From: Paramagnetospirillum kuznetsovii
GTDB taxonomy: Bacteria > Pseudomonadota > Alphaproteobacteria > Rhodospirillales > Magnetospirillaceae
Assembly (NCBI RefSeq): GCF_003284725.1
Contig: NZ_PGTO01000002.1
Span: 417,179-481,178 of the forward strand
DNA length: 64,000 nt
Direction of reading: 5' to 3'
Position numbers and translations under genes: made by a program. Numbering within the stretch: position 1 is the first letter of the stretch; the number at the start of each line of letters is the position of its first letter. Below are positions 7,446-15,851 of this stretch, one piece after another. Under the pieces are notes generated by a model. It worked only from the letters and a program-made list of their open reading frames with translations, was not told the DNA's origin and did not search any database.

Positions 7446-10400
7446 TCAGCGGAAATCACGCGACGGGTATTTGCCGCCCTCGGCCAGTCGGCCAAGATGG
7501 GCGGTCAGATCCTCCACCCGTTCCGCCACCACATGGATGACGCCATCTTGGGCCTGGACGCGGCCGTCCACCCGCAGCAGGCGCCCCCCCAGGATCGGGC
7601 GGCGGAATTTTTCGAACTGGTCGGGCCAGACCACGATATTGGCGATGGCGGTCTCGTCTTCCAGGGTGATGAACAGCACTCCATTGGCGCTGCCCGGCCG
7701 CTGGCGGACCAGCACCAGCCCGGAGACCACGGCCTTGCCGCCCTTGCGGCTTTGTAGCGAGACGTTGGGCGCGATGCCCTGGCGGCTGAAATCGTCGCGC
7801 AGCAGCGCCAGGGGATGGCATTTCAGCGACAGCTTAAGGGCGGCGTAATCGCCGATCACCTCTTCCCCGGCACTGGCCTTGGGCAGGGTGACCTTGGGTT
7901 CGGGCGGCGGTGGAGCATCGTCGAACAGGGGCAATGGGGGCGCGTCCAGCGCCTTGACAGCCCATGCCGCGTCGCGCCGCGTCAATCCCATGGAGCCGAA
8001 GGAATCGGCGGCGGCCAGTCGCTCCAGGGTGGCCCGGGCGAGCCCGGAACGCCGCCACAGGTCGTAAGGGCTGGCATAGCCGGCGGCACGGGCCGCCAGC
8101 AGGCGGGCCACATCGCGTTCCGCCAATCCGTCCACCAGACGCAAGCCAAGGCGCAAGCGGCCGTCTTCCAAGGCGCAGTCCCATCGGCTGTGGTTCACAT
8201 CCACCGGCAGCACGGTCACCCCATGGTCGCGGGCGTCGCGCACGATCTGGGCGGGGGCATAAAAGCCCATGGGCTGGCTGTTGATCAGGGCGCAGGCGAA
8301 GGCGGCGGGGTAATGGCATTTCAGCCAGGCCGAGACATAGACCAGATGGGCGAAGGCGCAAGCGTGGCTTTCGGGAAAGCCGTATTCGCCGAAGCCCTCG
8401 ATCTGCTTGAAGACCCGCTCGGCGAAGTCGCGTTGGTAGCCCCGCGCCAGCATGCCCGAGATCAGCTTGTCGCCATAGGCGCCGACCGTTCCGGCGTGGC
8501 GGAAGGTGGCCATGGCACGGCGCAGGCCGTCGGCCTCGCTGGGGGTAAAGCCTCCGGCCACCATGGCGATTCTCATGGCCTGTTCCTGGAACAGCGGTAC
8601 ACCCAGGGTCTTTTCCAATACGCGGCGCAGCGCGTCGGACGGATATTCCACCGCTTCCTTGCCCTGGCGGCGACGCAGATAGGGGTGAACCATGTCGCCC
8701 TGGATGGGGCCGGGCCGCACGATGGCGACCTGGATGACCAGATCGTAGAACCGGCGCGGCCTCAGGCGCGGCAGCATGCTCATCTGGGCGCGGCTTTCCA
8801 CTTGGAAGACCCCCACCGAATCGGCCTTGCACAACATGTCGTAGGTGGCGCCATCCTCGCGCGGCAGGGTCGCGAGGCTGAGGTCTCGGCCATGATGGGC
8901 GCGCAGCAAGTCGAAGCTCTTGCGGATGCAAGACAGCATGCCGAGCGCCAGCACATCCACCTTCATCAGGCCGAGGGCGTCGAGATCGTTCTTGTCCCAC
9001 TGGATGACGGTACGGTTGTCCATACCGGCATTCTCGATGGGAACCAGTTCGTCCAGGCGGAACTTGGAGATGACGAAGCCGCCCACATGCTGGGACAGAT
9101 GACGGGGAAAGCCGGTCAGCTCCTCGGCCAGGGCCAGGGTACGGGCCAGATCGGGCTGGTCGGGATCAAGCCCCAGCTCTCGCACATGCTCGTCCTTGAT
9201 GCCGCGCCGCCCCCAGCCGGAATTGGATTTGGCCAGGGCGGCGATGCAATCCTCGCTCAGTCCCATGACCTTGCCAACGTCGCGGATGGCCGAGCGGGTG
9301 CGGTAGTGGATCACCGTGGCGGTCAGCCCGGCGCGGTGGCGGCCATAGGTGTCGTAGATGTGCTGGATGACCTCCTCGCGGCGCTCGTGCTCGAAATCCA
9401 CGTCGATATCGGGTGGTTCGCCCCGTTCGGCGCTCATGAACCGCTCGAACAGCAGATCCATATGGGCGGGATCGACCGGGGTGATGCGCAGGCAGTAGCA
9501 CACCGCCGAGTTGGCGGCCGAGCCGCGTCCCTGGCACAGGATGCCGCGACTTTCGGCGAAGGCGACGATGGCGTGGACCGTCAGGAAATAGGGTGCGAAG
9601 CCCAACTGGCGGATCAGTGCCAGTTCATGGCGGAGGGTGGCGGCGACCTTGTCGGGCACGCCCTCGGGATAGCGCTGGGCCGCCCCCTCCCAGGTCAGAT
9701 GGTCCAGCCGCTCCTGCGGATCCTGGCCGGCGGCGACCTCGTCGGGATATTCATAGCGCAGCTCGTCGAGGGAAAAGCGGCAGCGTTCGACGATACGCGA
9801 CGCATTGGCCAAGGCCTCGGGATGATCGGCGAACAGGCGCTCCATCTCGGCCGGTGGCTTCAGGTGGCGCTCGGCATTGGCGGCCAGCGCCCAGCCCGCC
9901 TCGGTGATGGCGCAGCCCCGCCGGATGCAGCTCAGCACATCGGCCAGGGGGCGGCGCGACGGCGCGTGATACAGCACGTCGTTGACCGCCGCCAGGGGAA
10001 TGCCGAGCCCGGCCAATAACCTCAACCGCTGGCGGTCATCGGATCTGAAGCGGCGGGCGGCGGCAAGATACAGCCGATCGCCAAGCAAGGCGCGCCACGC
10101 GGCCGCCTGGGCGGCAAAGCCGTCGTCCAGCGGATCGGGCGGGATCAGCATCAAGATCTGGCCCTCGGCATGCTCGGCCAGATCGGCGCGGCTCAGATGG
10201 CATGCCCCCTTGGCGGCGCGTCGACGCCCCAGGGTCAGCAGGCGACACAGACGGCCATAGGCGGCGCGATCGGTGGGATAGCACAATAGCGAGGCGCCGT
10301 CGGTCAGATCCAGCCGCGCTCCCACCACCAGGCGGATCCCCGCCGTCTTGGCCGCTACATGGGCGCGCACGATTCCCGCCAAGGTGTTGCGGTCGGTGAT

Positions 10401-10514
10401 GGCGATGGCGGACAGGCCCAGGGCGGCGGCGGTGACGGCCAATTCATCGGGATGGGAGGCGCCTTCCAGAAAGCTGTAGTTGGAGAGGCCTTGAAGCTCG
10501 GGATATGGAGTCAT
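7446..10514 (-). CDS. dnaE2: Error-prone DNA polymerase DnaE2
   Basis: A 1022-residue C-family polymerase alpha subunit that does translesion synthesis with ImuA and ImuB. The PHP domain is N-terminal (ELQGLSNYSFLEGASHPDEL). The palm acidic motif is in PPDIDVDFEHERR with a later KVDVLALGML. A helix-hairpin-helix and a C-terminal OB domain (SGLVLVRQRPGSANGVLFIT) complete the protein. The ATG at 10514 overlaps the imuB stop. The frame stays open further upstream, but only as an antisense shadow inside imuB. It is the third gene of an SOS-controlled cassette. Confidence 0.97.
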   Translation of the reverse strand: MTPYPELQGLSNYSFLEGASHPDELAVTAAALGLSAIAITDRNTLAGIVRAHVAAKTAGIRLVVGARLDLTDGASLLCYPTDRAAYGRLCRLLTLGRRRAAKGACHLSRADLAEHAEGQILMLIPPDPLDDGFAAQAAAWRALLGDRLYLAAARRFRSDDRQRLRLLAGLGIPLAAVNDVLYHAPSRRPLADVLSCIRRGCAITEAGWALAANAERHLKPPAEMERLFADHPEALANASRIVERCRFSLDELRYEYPDEVAAGQDPQERLDHLTWEGAAQRYPEGVPDKVAATLRHELALIRQLGFAPYFLTVHAIVAFAESRGILCQGRGSAANSAVCYCLRITPVDPAHMDLLFERFMSAERGEPPDIDVDFEHERREEVIQHIYDTYGRHRAGLTATVIHYRTRSAIRDVGKVMGLSEDCIAALAKSNSGWGRRGIKDEHVRELGLDPDQPDLARTLALAEELTGFPRHLSQHVGGFVISKFRLDELVPIENAGMDNRTVIQWDKNDLDALGLMKVDVLALGMLSCIRKSFDLLRAHHGRDLSLATLPREDGATYDMLCKADSVGVFQVESRAQMSMLPRLRPRRFYDLVIQVAIVRPGPIQGDMVHPYLRRRQGKEAVEYPSDALRRVLEKTLGVPLFQEQAMRIAMVAGGFTPSEADGLRRAMATFRHAGTVGAYGDKLISGMLARGYQRDFAERVFKQIEGFGEYGFPESHACAFAHLVYVSAWLKCHYPAAFACALINSQPMGFYAPAQIVRDARDHGVTVLPVDVNHSRWDCALEDGRLRLGLRLVDGLAERDVARLLAARAAGYASPYDLWRRSGLARATLERLAAADSFGSMGLTRRDAAWAVKALDAPPLPLFDDAPPPPEPKVTLPKASAGEEVIGDYAALKLSLKCHPLALLRDDFSRQGIAPNVSLQSRKGGKAVVSGLVLVRQRPGSANGVLFITLEDETAIANIVVWPDQFEKFRRPILGGRLLRVDGRVQAQDGVIHVVAERVEDLTAHLGRLAEGGKYPSRDFR

Positions 10515-11992
10515 GGGAAGACCCCGTGCAGATACCAGCGCGGCGGCTCCGGCTGCCCGTAATGGCCCTGGCGGTACAGCCAGAAGCGCAGGCCTTGGGT
10601 ATCTTCCACCCGATAGTAATCCCGCTCCTCGGCATCCTCGTGCCACCATTCGGGGGCGATGCGCTCGGGGCCATCGGCCCGCACCACCTGATGCAGGCGG
10701 CCCTGCCAGCGAAAGCGCAAGGGCGGCGCGTCGGGGATGGGGGCCATGGCGTCGATGGGATCGGGATGGGCCAGCAGGCGGATCGGATAGCGCCCGGCCG
10801 GCCATTCCCCCACGGTGGTCGGGGCGCCGGGCGGCCGACGTCGGACACAGCGTTCCGGGATATGGCTGGGGTGGGGCAGAAGGCGCATCAGACGGCGCGG
10901 CCCCAGCCGATTGCTCAGGCTGTCCAGCAGATGGGGCAGATCGCCGCCACCCGCCGGGCCGTCCAGATCGCTCTGCTCGGCGGTCTGGGCCTGGGTGGCG
11001 ACGGCGTCCAGGCGAACGGCCTCGATGCCGAAGCCGGGGCGGATATCGGCCAGCCTGTCGCGGAACAGGCGGAACAGATGGCCGGGGTCGTGGGACGGCG
11101 CCCCGGTGCCGATCTCGACCCGACACAGGGTTCCATCCACCCGGAACAAGGTGAAGTCCAGCCGTCGTGCCCCCAAGCCGTCTTGGATCAGGCGATTGCA
11201 CAACTCGGCCAGCAGGCGCCTCAGGGCTTCGGCGATGTCTTCAACCCGTGACATGGGCTCGACGAAGGCCATATGGACCCGGTGGGGCGCCACCGGCCGG
11301 ATGGAGGAGATGGGCTCGGGCTCGACGCCCAGGGCTTGGTCCAGCCGCCACAGGACGTCACGGCCAAAGCGCAACGACACCTGTGGGCGTGGCAGATCCA
11401 ACAGCTCGCCGATGCGGCGCAGGCCCAGGGCGGCCAGATCTCCGACCATGCGGGGCGACAGTCGCAGCGCCGCCAGGGGCAGCGGGGCCAGTTGATCCAT
11501 CTCCTCCAAGATGGGGGCGGCGGGATCGCCGAACCGGGCCCAGGCCCAGGCAGCTCCGGGGGTCGGAGCCAGGGCGGCGCGGTTGGTCAAGCCCAGGCTT
11601 TTCAGCTTGCCGCTCAATTGATCCAGCAAGTCGGTTTCGCCACCGAACAGATGGCCGCAGCCAGCCACGTCCAGCCAGAGACCGCAGGCGCCTTCCGTCG
11701 CCGTCCAGGGGGAATACAGACCGCAGCGTTCCGCCAGCACGTCCAGCAGGCGGCGGTCGGTATCGGGGTCATGGGGCGCGACGACGGCGTCGGGGGCCAA
11801 GGCCATGGCCTGGGCCAGGGGCATGCCGGGCCGCAAGCCGTGGGTCTGGGCCGGGCCATTGGCCGCCATCACCTGCCGGGTGGTTCCCGAATTGGCGGTG
11901 ATCAGCTTGGCGCTACGCCACGCGGGCCGCGTCCGGCACAGCCGGTCGGTGGCCAGTCGAGGCAACCAGACCGAGACGACGCGCCGTTCCAT
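10511..11992 (-). CDS. imuB: ImuB, Y-family polymerase-like mutasome protein
   Basis: A 493-residue Y-family homologue that in this family is catalytically inactive and links DnaE2 to the beta clamp. The start MERRVVSVWLPRLATDRL is the conserved family N-terminus and sets the ATG at 11992, overlapping the end of imuA by 80 bases. A little-finger-like region and a C-terminal segment around YRVEDTQGLRFWLYRQG follow. Its stop overlaps the dnaE2 start by 3-4 bases. The frame stays open upstream to 12097, which I do not use. Confidence 0.93.
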   Translation of the reverse strand: MERRVVSVWLPRLATDRLCRTRPAWRSAKLITANSGTTRQVMAANGPAQTHGLRPGMPLAQAMALAPDAVVAPHDPDTDRRLLDVLAERCGLYSPWTATEGACGLWLDVAGCGHLFGGETDLLDQLSGKLKSLGLTNRAALAPTPGAAWAWARFGDPAAPILEEMDQLAPLPLAALRLSPRMVGDLAALGLRRIGELLDLPRPQVSLRFGRDVLWRLDQALGVEPEPISSIRPVAPHRVHMAFVEPMSRVEDIAEALRRLLAELCNRLIQDGLGARRLDFTLFRVDGTLCRVEIGTGAPSHDPGHLFRLFRDRLADIRPGFGIEAVRLDAVATQAQTAEQSDLDGPAGGGDLPHLLDSLSNRLGPRRLMRLLPHPSHIPERCVRRRPPGAPTTVGEWPAGRYPIRLLAHPDPIDAMAPIPDAPPLRFRWQGRLHQVVRADGPERIAPEWWHEDAEERDYYRVEDTQGLRFWLYRQGHYGQPEPPRWYLHGVFP

Positions 11993-12620
11993 CCCATTCC
12001 ACCTCCCATTCCCCCACCACCCCCCGTTCGTCCGGCGATCGCCCCCGGCAGCGGAGCAAACCCAGTCGCCAGCGGTCGTCGGCTCCGGCCAGCCCATTCA
12101 CCCGCCAGCGGGTTTGGGCGGGCGCGATGGCGGCGGCGGCGCGGTTGAGCAGCAGAACCGTCACGCCGCTGCCCCTGGCGGCCAAATGCAGGCGGCGGGC
12201 GGCGGTGAAATCCATGCCGCGCACCTCGCCCAGTACGGCGGCCAGGGCGGGGGAGCGGGCCGCTTCCTCCAACGCCCACAAATTGGCCTTGGGCTGACCG
12301 GCGATTCCCACCACCAGCCGTTCGGGACCGAGTCCGAACCCGGCCAGGGCGGGGGCATGGGGAAGCCCTCCCTCGGCCAGCCACAGGGCGGGCTTGCCCA
12401 TGAGGCGAACCAGACCGCCCAGCAGAGCGGCGGAAAATCCCAAGGCGGCGCCATCGTGATCGCAAGCCAGGGCGGCGGGCGAAATTTCGTGCAGCGCGCC
12501 GGTTCCAATCCCCTCGAACCCCGGCAGGCCCAGCGGCATGACCGGCCCGTGCCCGTCTCCGCCGACTCCTTCCAGGGCGGCGATGCGTCGGCGCAGGCGG
12601 GCAAGGGCGGGGGAGGGCAT
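11913..12620 (-). CDS. imuA: ImuA, RecA-like mutasome protein
   Basis: A 235-residue SulA/RecA-like protein, first gene of the imuA-imuB-dnaE2 cassette. The sequence ALARLRRRIAALEG at the start and the Ala/Gly-rich RecA-like core (GLVRLMGKPALWLAEGG) match ImuA. The Walker A motif is degenerate, as is usual for the family. ATG 12620 has a GGAG ribosome-binding site six bases upstream. A LexA box lies 14 bases before the start. The 3' end overlaps imuB in another frame. Confidence 0.9.
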   Translation of the reverse strand: MPSPALARLRRRIAALEGVGGDGHGPVMPLGLPGFEGIGTGALHEISPAALACDHDGAALGFSAALLGGLVRLMGKPALWLAEGGLPHAPALAGFGLGPERLVVGIAGQPKANLWALEEAARSPALAAVLGEVRGMDFTAARRLHLAARGSGVTVLLLNRAAAAIAPAQTRWRVNGLAGADDRWRLGLLRCRGRSPDERGVVGEWEVEWDGTARRLGLVASTGHRPAVPDAARVA

Positions 12621-12633
12621 GGCATCTCCAAAT

Positions 12634-12648
12634 GTTCGATAAATGTTC
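12634..12648 (-). promoter_or_regulatory. LexA (SOS) box, GTTC-N7-GTTC
   Basis: On the plus strand GTTC, seven bases, GTTC, the direct-repeat LexA site characteristic of alphaproteobacteria. It lies 14 bases upstream of the imuA ATG, where it would overlap the promoter. Control of imuA-imuB-dnaE2 by DNA damage follows from known regulation of this cassette. Confidence 0.85.
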
Positions 12649-12793
12649 ACATTTTGATCTGGAAGAGTCAAGCCCGCCCTTTGAACTGTTTTCATTCACC
12701 CGTCCGGGGGTTTGCGCTACCATGCCCTTGGTGCCGGGCGAAGAGTCGGCCCGTCCACGACACCGAATCCAGCCAATCGAGGGGGAGTGTTTC

Positions 12794-13153
12794 ATGAGGG
12801 TTTTCGTCGCTGCCGCGCTTATCGCCGCTTTCGCCGGTGTCACTCCCGTTTGGGCCGCCGATCCGCCTGCCGCCTTCACGGTCTGCAAGTCCTGCCACAA
12901 GGTGGATGCGGGCGCCAACGGCGTCGGCCCCAGCCTGTTCGGCGTGGCGGGCGCCAAGGCCGGGACCGCGTCGGCGGGCTTCAAGTATTCTCCCGCCATG
13001 ACCGGCTGGGGCAAGGTTTGGGACGATGCCGCTCTCACCGCCTATCTGGCCGACCCCAAGGGATCGATCCCGGGCAATAAGATGGTCTTCGCCGGAATGA
13101 AGAATCCCGACGAGATCGCCGCCGTGATCGCCTATCTCAAGACGCTGAAATAG
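12794..13153 (+). CDS. Small periplasmic class I cytochrome c
   Basis: A 119-residue precursor with a signal peptide (MRVFVAAALIAAFAGVTPVWA) and one CKSCH haem site near residues 31-35, followed by the GPSLFGVAG motif of small c-type cytochromes. A Met in GNKMVFAGM is the likely sixth ligand. It resembles short cytochrome c2/c552 electron carriers in the periplasm. A GGGGGAG ribosome-binding site precedes the ATG. A secreted glutathione peroxidase follows 67 bases later. No redox partner is encoded next to it. Confidence 0.93.
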   Translation: MRVFVAAALIAAFAGVTPVWAADPPAAFTVCKSCHKVDAGANGVGPSLFGVAGAKAGTASAGFKYSPAMTGWGKVWDDAALTAYLADPKGSIPGNKMVFAGMKNPDEIAAVIAYLKTLK

Positions 13154-13220
13154 CCGCCTTCCTCCCTCCCCCTTGATTCGGCGGCTTCGGCCGCCAATCT
13201 CTGGGCGGAAGGAGACAGAC

Positions 13221-13814
13221 ATGCACCGATTGTTGCCGCGTAATCCGCTGGGAGCCCTGGTCGCCTCGGCGCTTGCCGTCATGGGGGTGGGAGGCAGCGC
13301 CGCCGCCGCCGACGCCGGTCGTCTCGACTGGGCGGCGCTGCCGCTGCCCGCATTGAACGGCGGCGTCCTGAAACCCGACAGTTTCCGCGACCGGGTGGTG
13401 CTGGTGGTCAATACCGCGTCCAAATGCGGCTTCACCCCGCAATACGAGGGGTTGGAGGCCCTGTGGAAGGAATATCGCGGCCGTGGTCTGGTGGTGCTGG
13501 GGGTGCCGTCCAACGATTTCGGCTCTCAGGAGCCGGGCAGCAACGCCGAGGTCGCCACCTTCTGCGAGATCAATTACGGCGTCGATTTCCCGCTCATGGA
13601 AAAGCAGGTGGTGGTGGGCGAGGCCGCCCATCCGCTCTATCGCTGGGCGGCCGAGCGTACCGGCCCGCTGGGCGTGCCGCGCTGGAACTTCCACAAGTTG
13701 CTGATCGGCAAGGACGGGCGGCTGCTGGACTGGTTCTCCAGCATGACCGCCCCCGACGCCACCCGTCTGCGCGCCGCCATCGACAAGGCGCTGGCGGCGC
13801 CGTCGGGCGGTTAA
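13221..13814 (+). CDS. Exported glutathione peroxidase family protein
   Basis: A 197-residue peroxidase with a signal sequence (about 1-31, ending SAAAADA). The peroxidatic Cys is in NTASKCGFTPQYEGLE, the second motif is PSNDFGSQEPGS and the Trp motif is WNFHKLL. The family reduces H2O2 and organic peroxides, mostly using thioredoxin in bacteria. Export to the periplasm is inferred from the leader. A GGAAGGAG ribosome-binding site precedes the ATG. It may form a periplasmic redox pair with the cytochrome upstream. Confidence 0.93.
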   Translation: MHRLLPRNPLGALVASALAVMGVGGSAAAADAGRLDWAALPLPALNGGVLKPDSFRDRVVLVVNTASKCGFTPQYEGLEALWKEYRGRGLVVLGVPSNDFGSQEPGSNAEVATFCEINYGVDFPLMEKQVVVGEAAHPLYRWAAERTGPLGVPRWNFHKLLIGKDGRLLDWFSSMTAPDATRLRAAIDKALAAPSGG

Positions 13815-13844
13815 CAAGCCGCGCAAAAATGCCTTTGTCCCATT

Positions 13845-13947
13845 CGTCATTCCCGCGAAAGCGGGAATCCATGCGTCAACGCCCGATATTTTATGGGTAT
13901 GGCGCAGATTCGCCGCACCATGGACCCCCGCTTTCGCGGGGGTGACG
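13845..13947. repeat. Paired REP-like hairpins
   Basis: Two inverted hairpins face each other. The first is CGTCATTCCCGC-GAAA-GCGGGAATCCATG at 13845-13873, and the second is CCATGGACCCCCGC-TTTC-GCGGGGGTGACG ending at 13947. About 45 bases lie between them. The same architecture recurs at 49865-49934 and, more diverged, at 59381-59487. It sits between convergent genes, where such elements often act as transcript ends. Confidence 0.8.
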
Positions 13948-13983
13948 AGGAATAAGACCCGTCAGGAATTTTTCCGCAGTCTG

Positions 13984-15762
13984 CTATAGCAGCGCCTCGT
14001 CCATCCCCATGACCACGGCGGCGCCGCTGGTGACGGCAAGCTCCAACGCTTCCGCATGGGGCAGGATGTGCTCGGCGTAGAAGCGGGCGGTAGCCAGTTT
14101 GGCGCCGTAGAAGCCGTCGTGGTCCTTGCCCGTCTCCATGGCCGCCTTGGCCACCCTGGCGGCCAGGGCCACCTGTTGGCCGCCCACCACCACCCCCATC
14201 AGTTCCAGCATGGGAACCGCCGAAGCCGCCACCAGGGCGGGATGTTCCGCGCCGTCCTTGACCAGCCAGGATACCGCGCGGGCGGCGGCGGCGGCGGCGG
14301 CGGCGAGGCGCCCGCCCATCGCCCGCAGCGCGGGATCCGCGCTTGCCGACAGGTCGCCCGCCAGATCGGCGATTTCGGTCAGCAGTTGCCCGGCGAAAGC
14401 GCCCTTGTCGCGCAGGATCTTGCGATTGACCAGATCGTTGCCCTGGATGGCGGTGGTGCCTTCGTAGATGGTGGTGATGCGGGCGTCGCGCAGATGCTGG
14501 GCGGCGCCGGTCTCCTCGATATAGCCCATGCCGCCGTGGACCTGGACGCCCATGGAGGCGATGGCCTGTCCCACCTCGGTGCACCAGCCCTTGGCGATGG
14601 GGGTCAGGAATTCCACCCGCAGTCCGGCCTGGCGGCGGCGCTCGGGATCGGAATCGTGGTGGACGATGTCCGAGGCGGCGGCGGCGGTGTAGTGAATGCC
14701 GCGCATGGCCTCGATCTGGCATTTCATGGTCATCAGCAGGCGCCGCACATCGGGATGATGGACGATTCCGGCCGATCCGCTTGCGGTCCAGCCCGCCGGT
14801 TTGCCCTGCACCCGGTCGCGGGCATAGGAGACCGCCTGCTGATAGGCGCGCTCGGCGATGGCGAGGCCCTGCAGGCCGACGGCGAGGCGGGCGTGGTTCA
14901 TCATGGCGAACATGTATTCCAGCCCGCGATGGGGCTGGCCGATCAACTCGCCCCAGGCGCCCTCGTGGTCGCCGAAGGACATGACGGCGGTGGGGCTGCC
15001 GTGGATGCCCAGCTTATGCTCCAGCGAGACGCATTTGACGTCGTTGGCGATGCCGCCGGGCAGGATCTTGGGCACCACGAACAAAGAGATGCCCTTGACG
15101 CCGGGGGGCGCGTCGGGAAGGCGGGCCAGCACCAGATGGACGATGTTCTCGGCCATGTCGTGATCGCCATAGGTGATGAAGATCTTCTGGCCGGACAGGC
15201 GGAACTTGTCGCCGTCGGGCACGGCCTTGGAACGCACCGCCGACAGATCCGACCCGGCCTGGGGCTCGGTCAGGTTCATGGTGCCGGTCCACTGGCCCGA
15301 GACCATGCGCGGCAGATAGAATTCCTTCTGGGCGTCGGAACCGTAAAGGCTGATGGCGTTGACGGCGCCCTGGGTCAGCATGGGGCAGAGCGTGAAGGCC
15401 ATGTTGGCCGCCTGCCACATTTCGTGCACGGCTGTGTTGAACAGATTGGGCAGACCCATGCCGCCGTATTCGGCCGGGAAGGGCAAGCCGTTCCAGCCAC
15501 CATCCACCAAGGTGTTCCAGGCGTCCTTCCAGCCGGGAACGGTGCGGACCACGCCGTTTTCCTGGACGGCGCCCACTTCGTCGCCGGCCCGGTTGAGCGG
15601 CGACAGCACGCCCTCGGCGATATGGCCCGCCTCGGTCAGGATGGAATCGGCCATCTCGCTGGTGGCTTCCTCGAAGCCGGGCAGGGCGGAAATCGCCTCA
15701 AGCCCCACGACCTCTTCCATGGTGAAGCGGATGTCGCGCAGCGGCGGAATATAGGTGGACAT
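13984..15762 (-). CDS. Acyl-CoA dehydrogenase, DmdC-like long form
   Basis: A 592-residue flavoprotein dehydrogenase. The N-terminal MSTYIPPLRDIRFTMEEV and the C-terminal extension match the long acyl-CoA dehydrogenase group that includes DmdC (3-methylmercaptopropionyl-CoA dehydrogenase). The FAD/substrate motif GTMNLTEPQAGSDL is near residue 157 and the probable catalytic Glu is in IYEGTTAIQGNDL. The exact acyl-CoA substrate cannot be told. It is a monocistronic minus-strand gene. The frame stays open upstream, but MSTYIPP is the family start. Confidence 0.93.
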   Translation of the reverse strand: MSTYIPPLRDIRFTMEEVVGLEAISALPGFEEATSEMADSILTEAGHIAEGVLSPLNRAGDEVGAVQENGVVRTVPGWKDAWNTLVDGGWNGLPFPAEYGGMGLPNLFNTAVHEMWQAANMAFTLCPMLTQGAVNAISLYGSDAQKEFYLPRMVSGQWTGTMNLTEPQAGSDLSAVRSKAVPDGDKFRLSGQKIFITYGDHDMAENIVHLVLARLPDAPPGVKGISLFVVPKILPGGIANDVKCVSLEHKLGIHGSPTAVMSFGDHEGAWGELIGQPHRGLEYMFAMMNHARLAVGLQGLAIAERAYQQAVSYARDRVQGKPAGWTASGSAGIVHHPDVRRLLMTMKCQIEAMRGIHYTAAAASDIVHHDSDPERRRQAGLRVEFLTPIAKGWCTEVGQAIASMGVQVHGGMGYIEETGAAQHLRDARITTIYEGTTAIQGNDLVNRKILRDKGAFAGQLLTEIADLAGDLSASADPALRAMGGRLAAAAAAAARAVSWLVKDGAEHPALVAASAVPMLELMGVVVGGQQVALAARVAKAAMETGKDHDGFYGAKLATARFYAEHILPHAEALELAVTSGAAVVMGMDEALL

Positions 15763-15851
15763 GCGGGCGGGCTCCCAGCGCGGTGACGGTATGGAAGATT
15801 GTGCCACAGATGGAAGAGGCGTGGCGATGGCATGATGGGGATTGCCGCGCC

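Noticed and set aside
7446..11201. Extended 1251-codon form of dnaE2
   Set aside because: The extra N-terminal part is Pro/Arg-rich and antisense-like within imuB. The conserved PHP domain begins at MTPYPELQGL, 10514.
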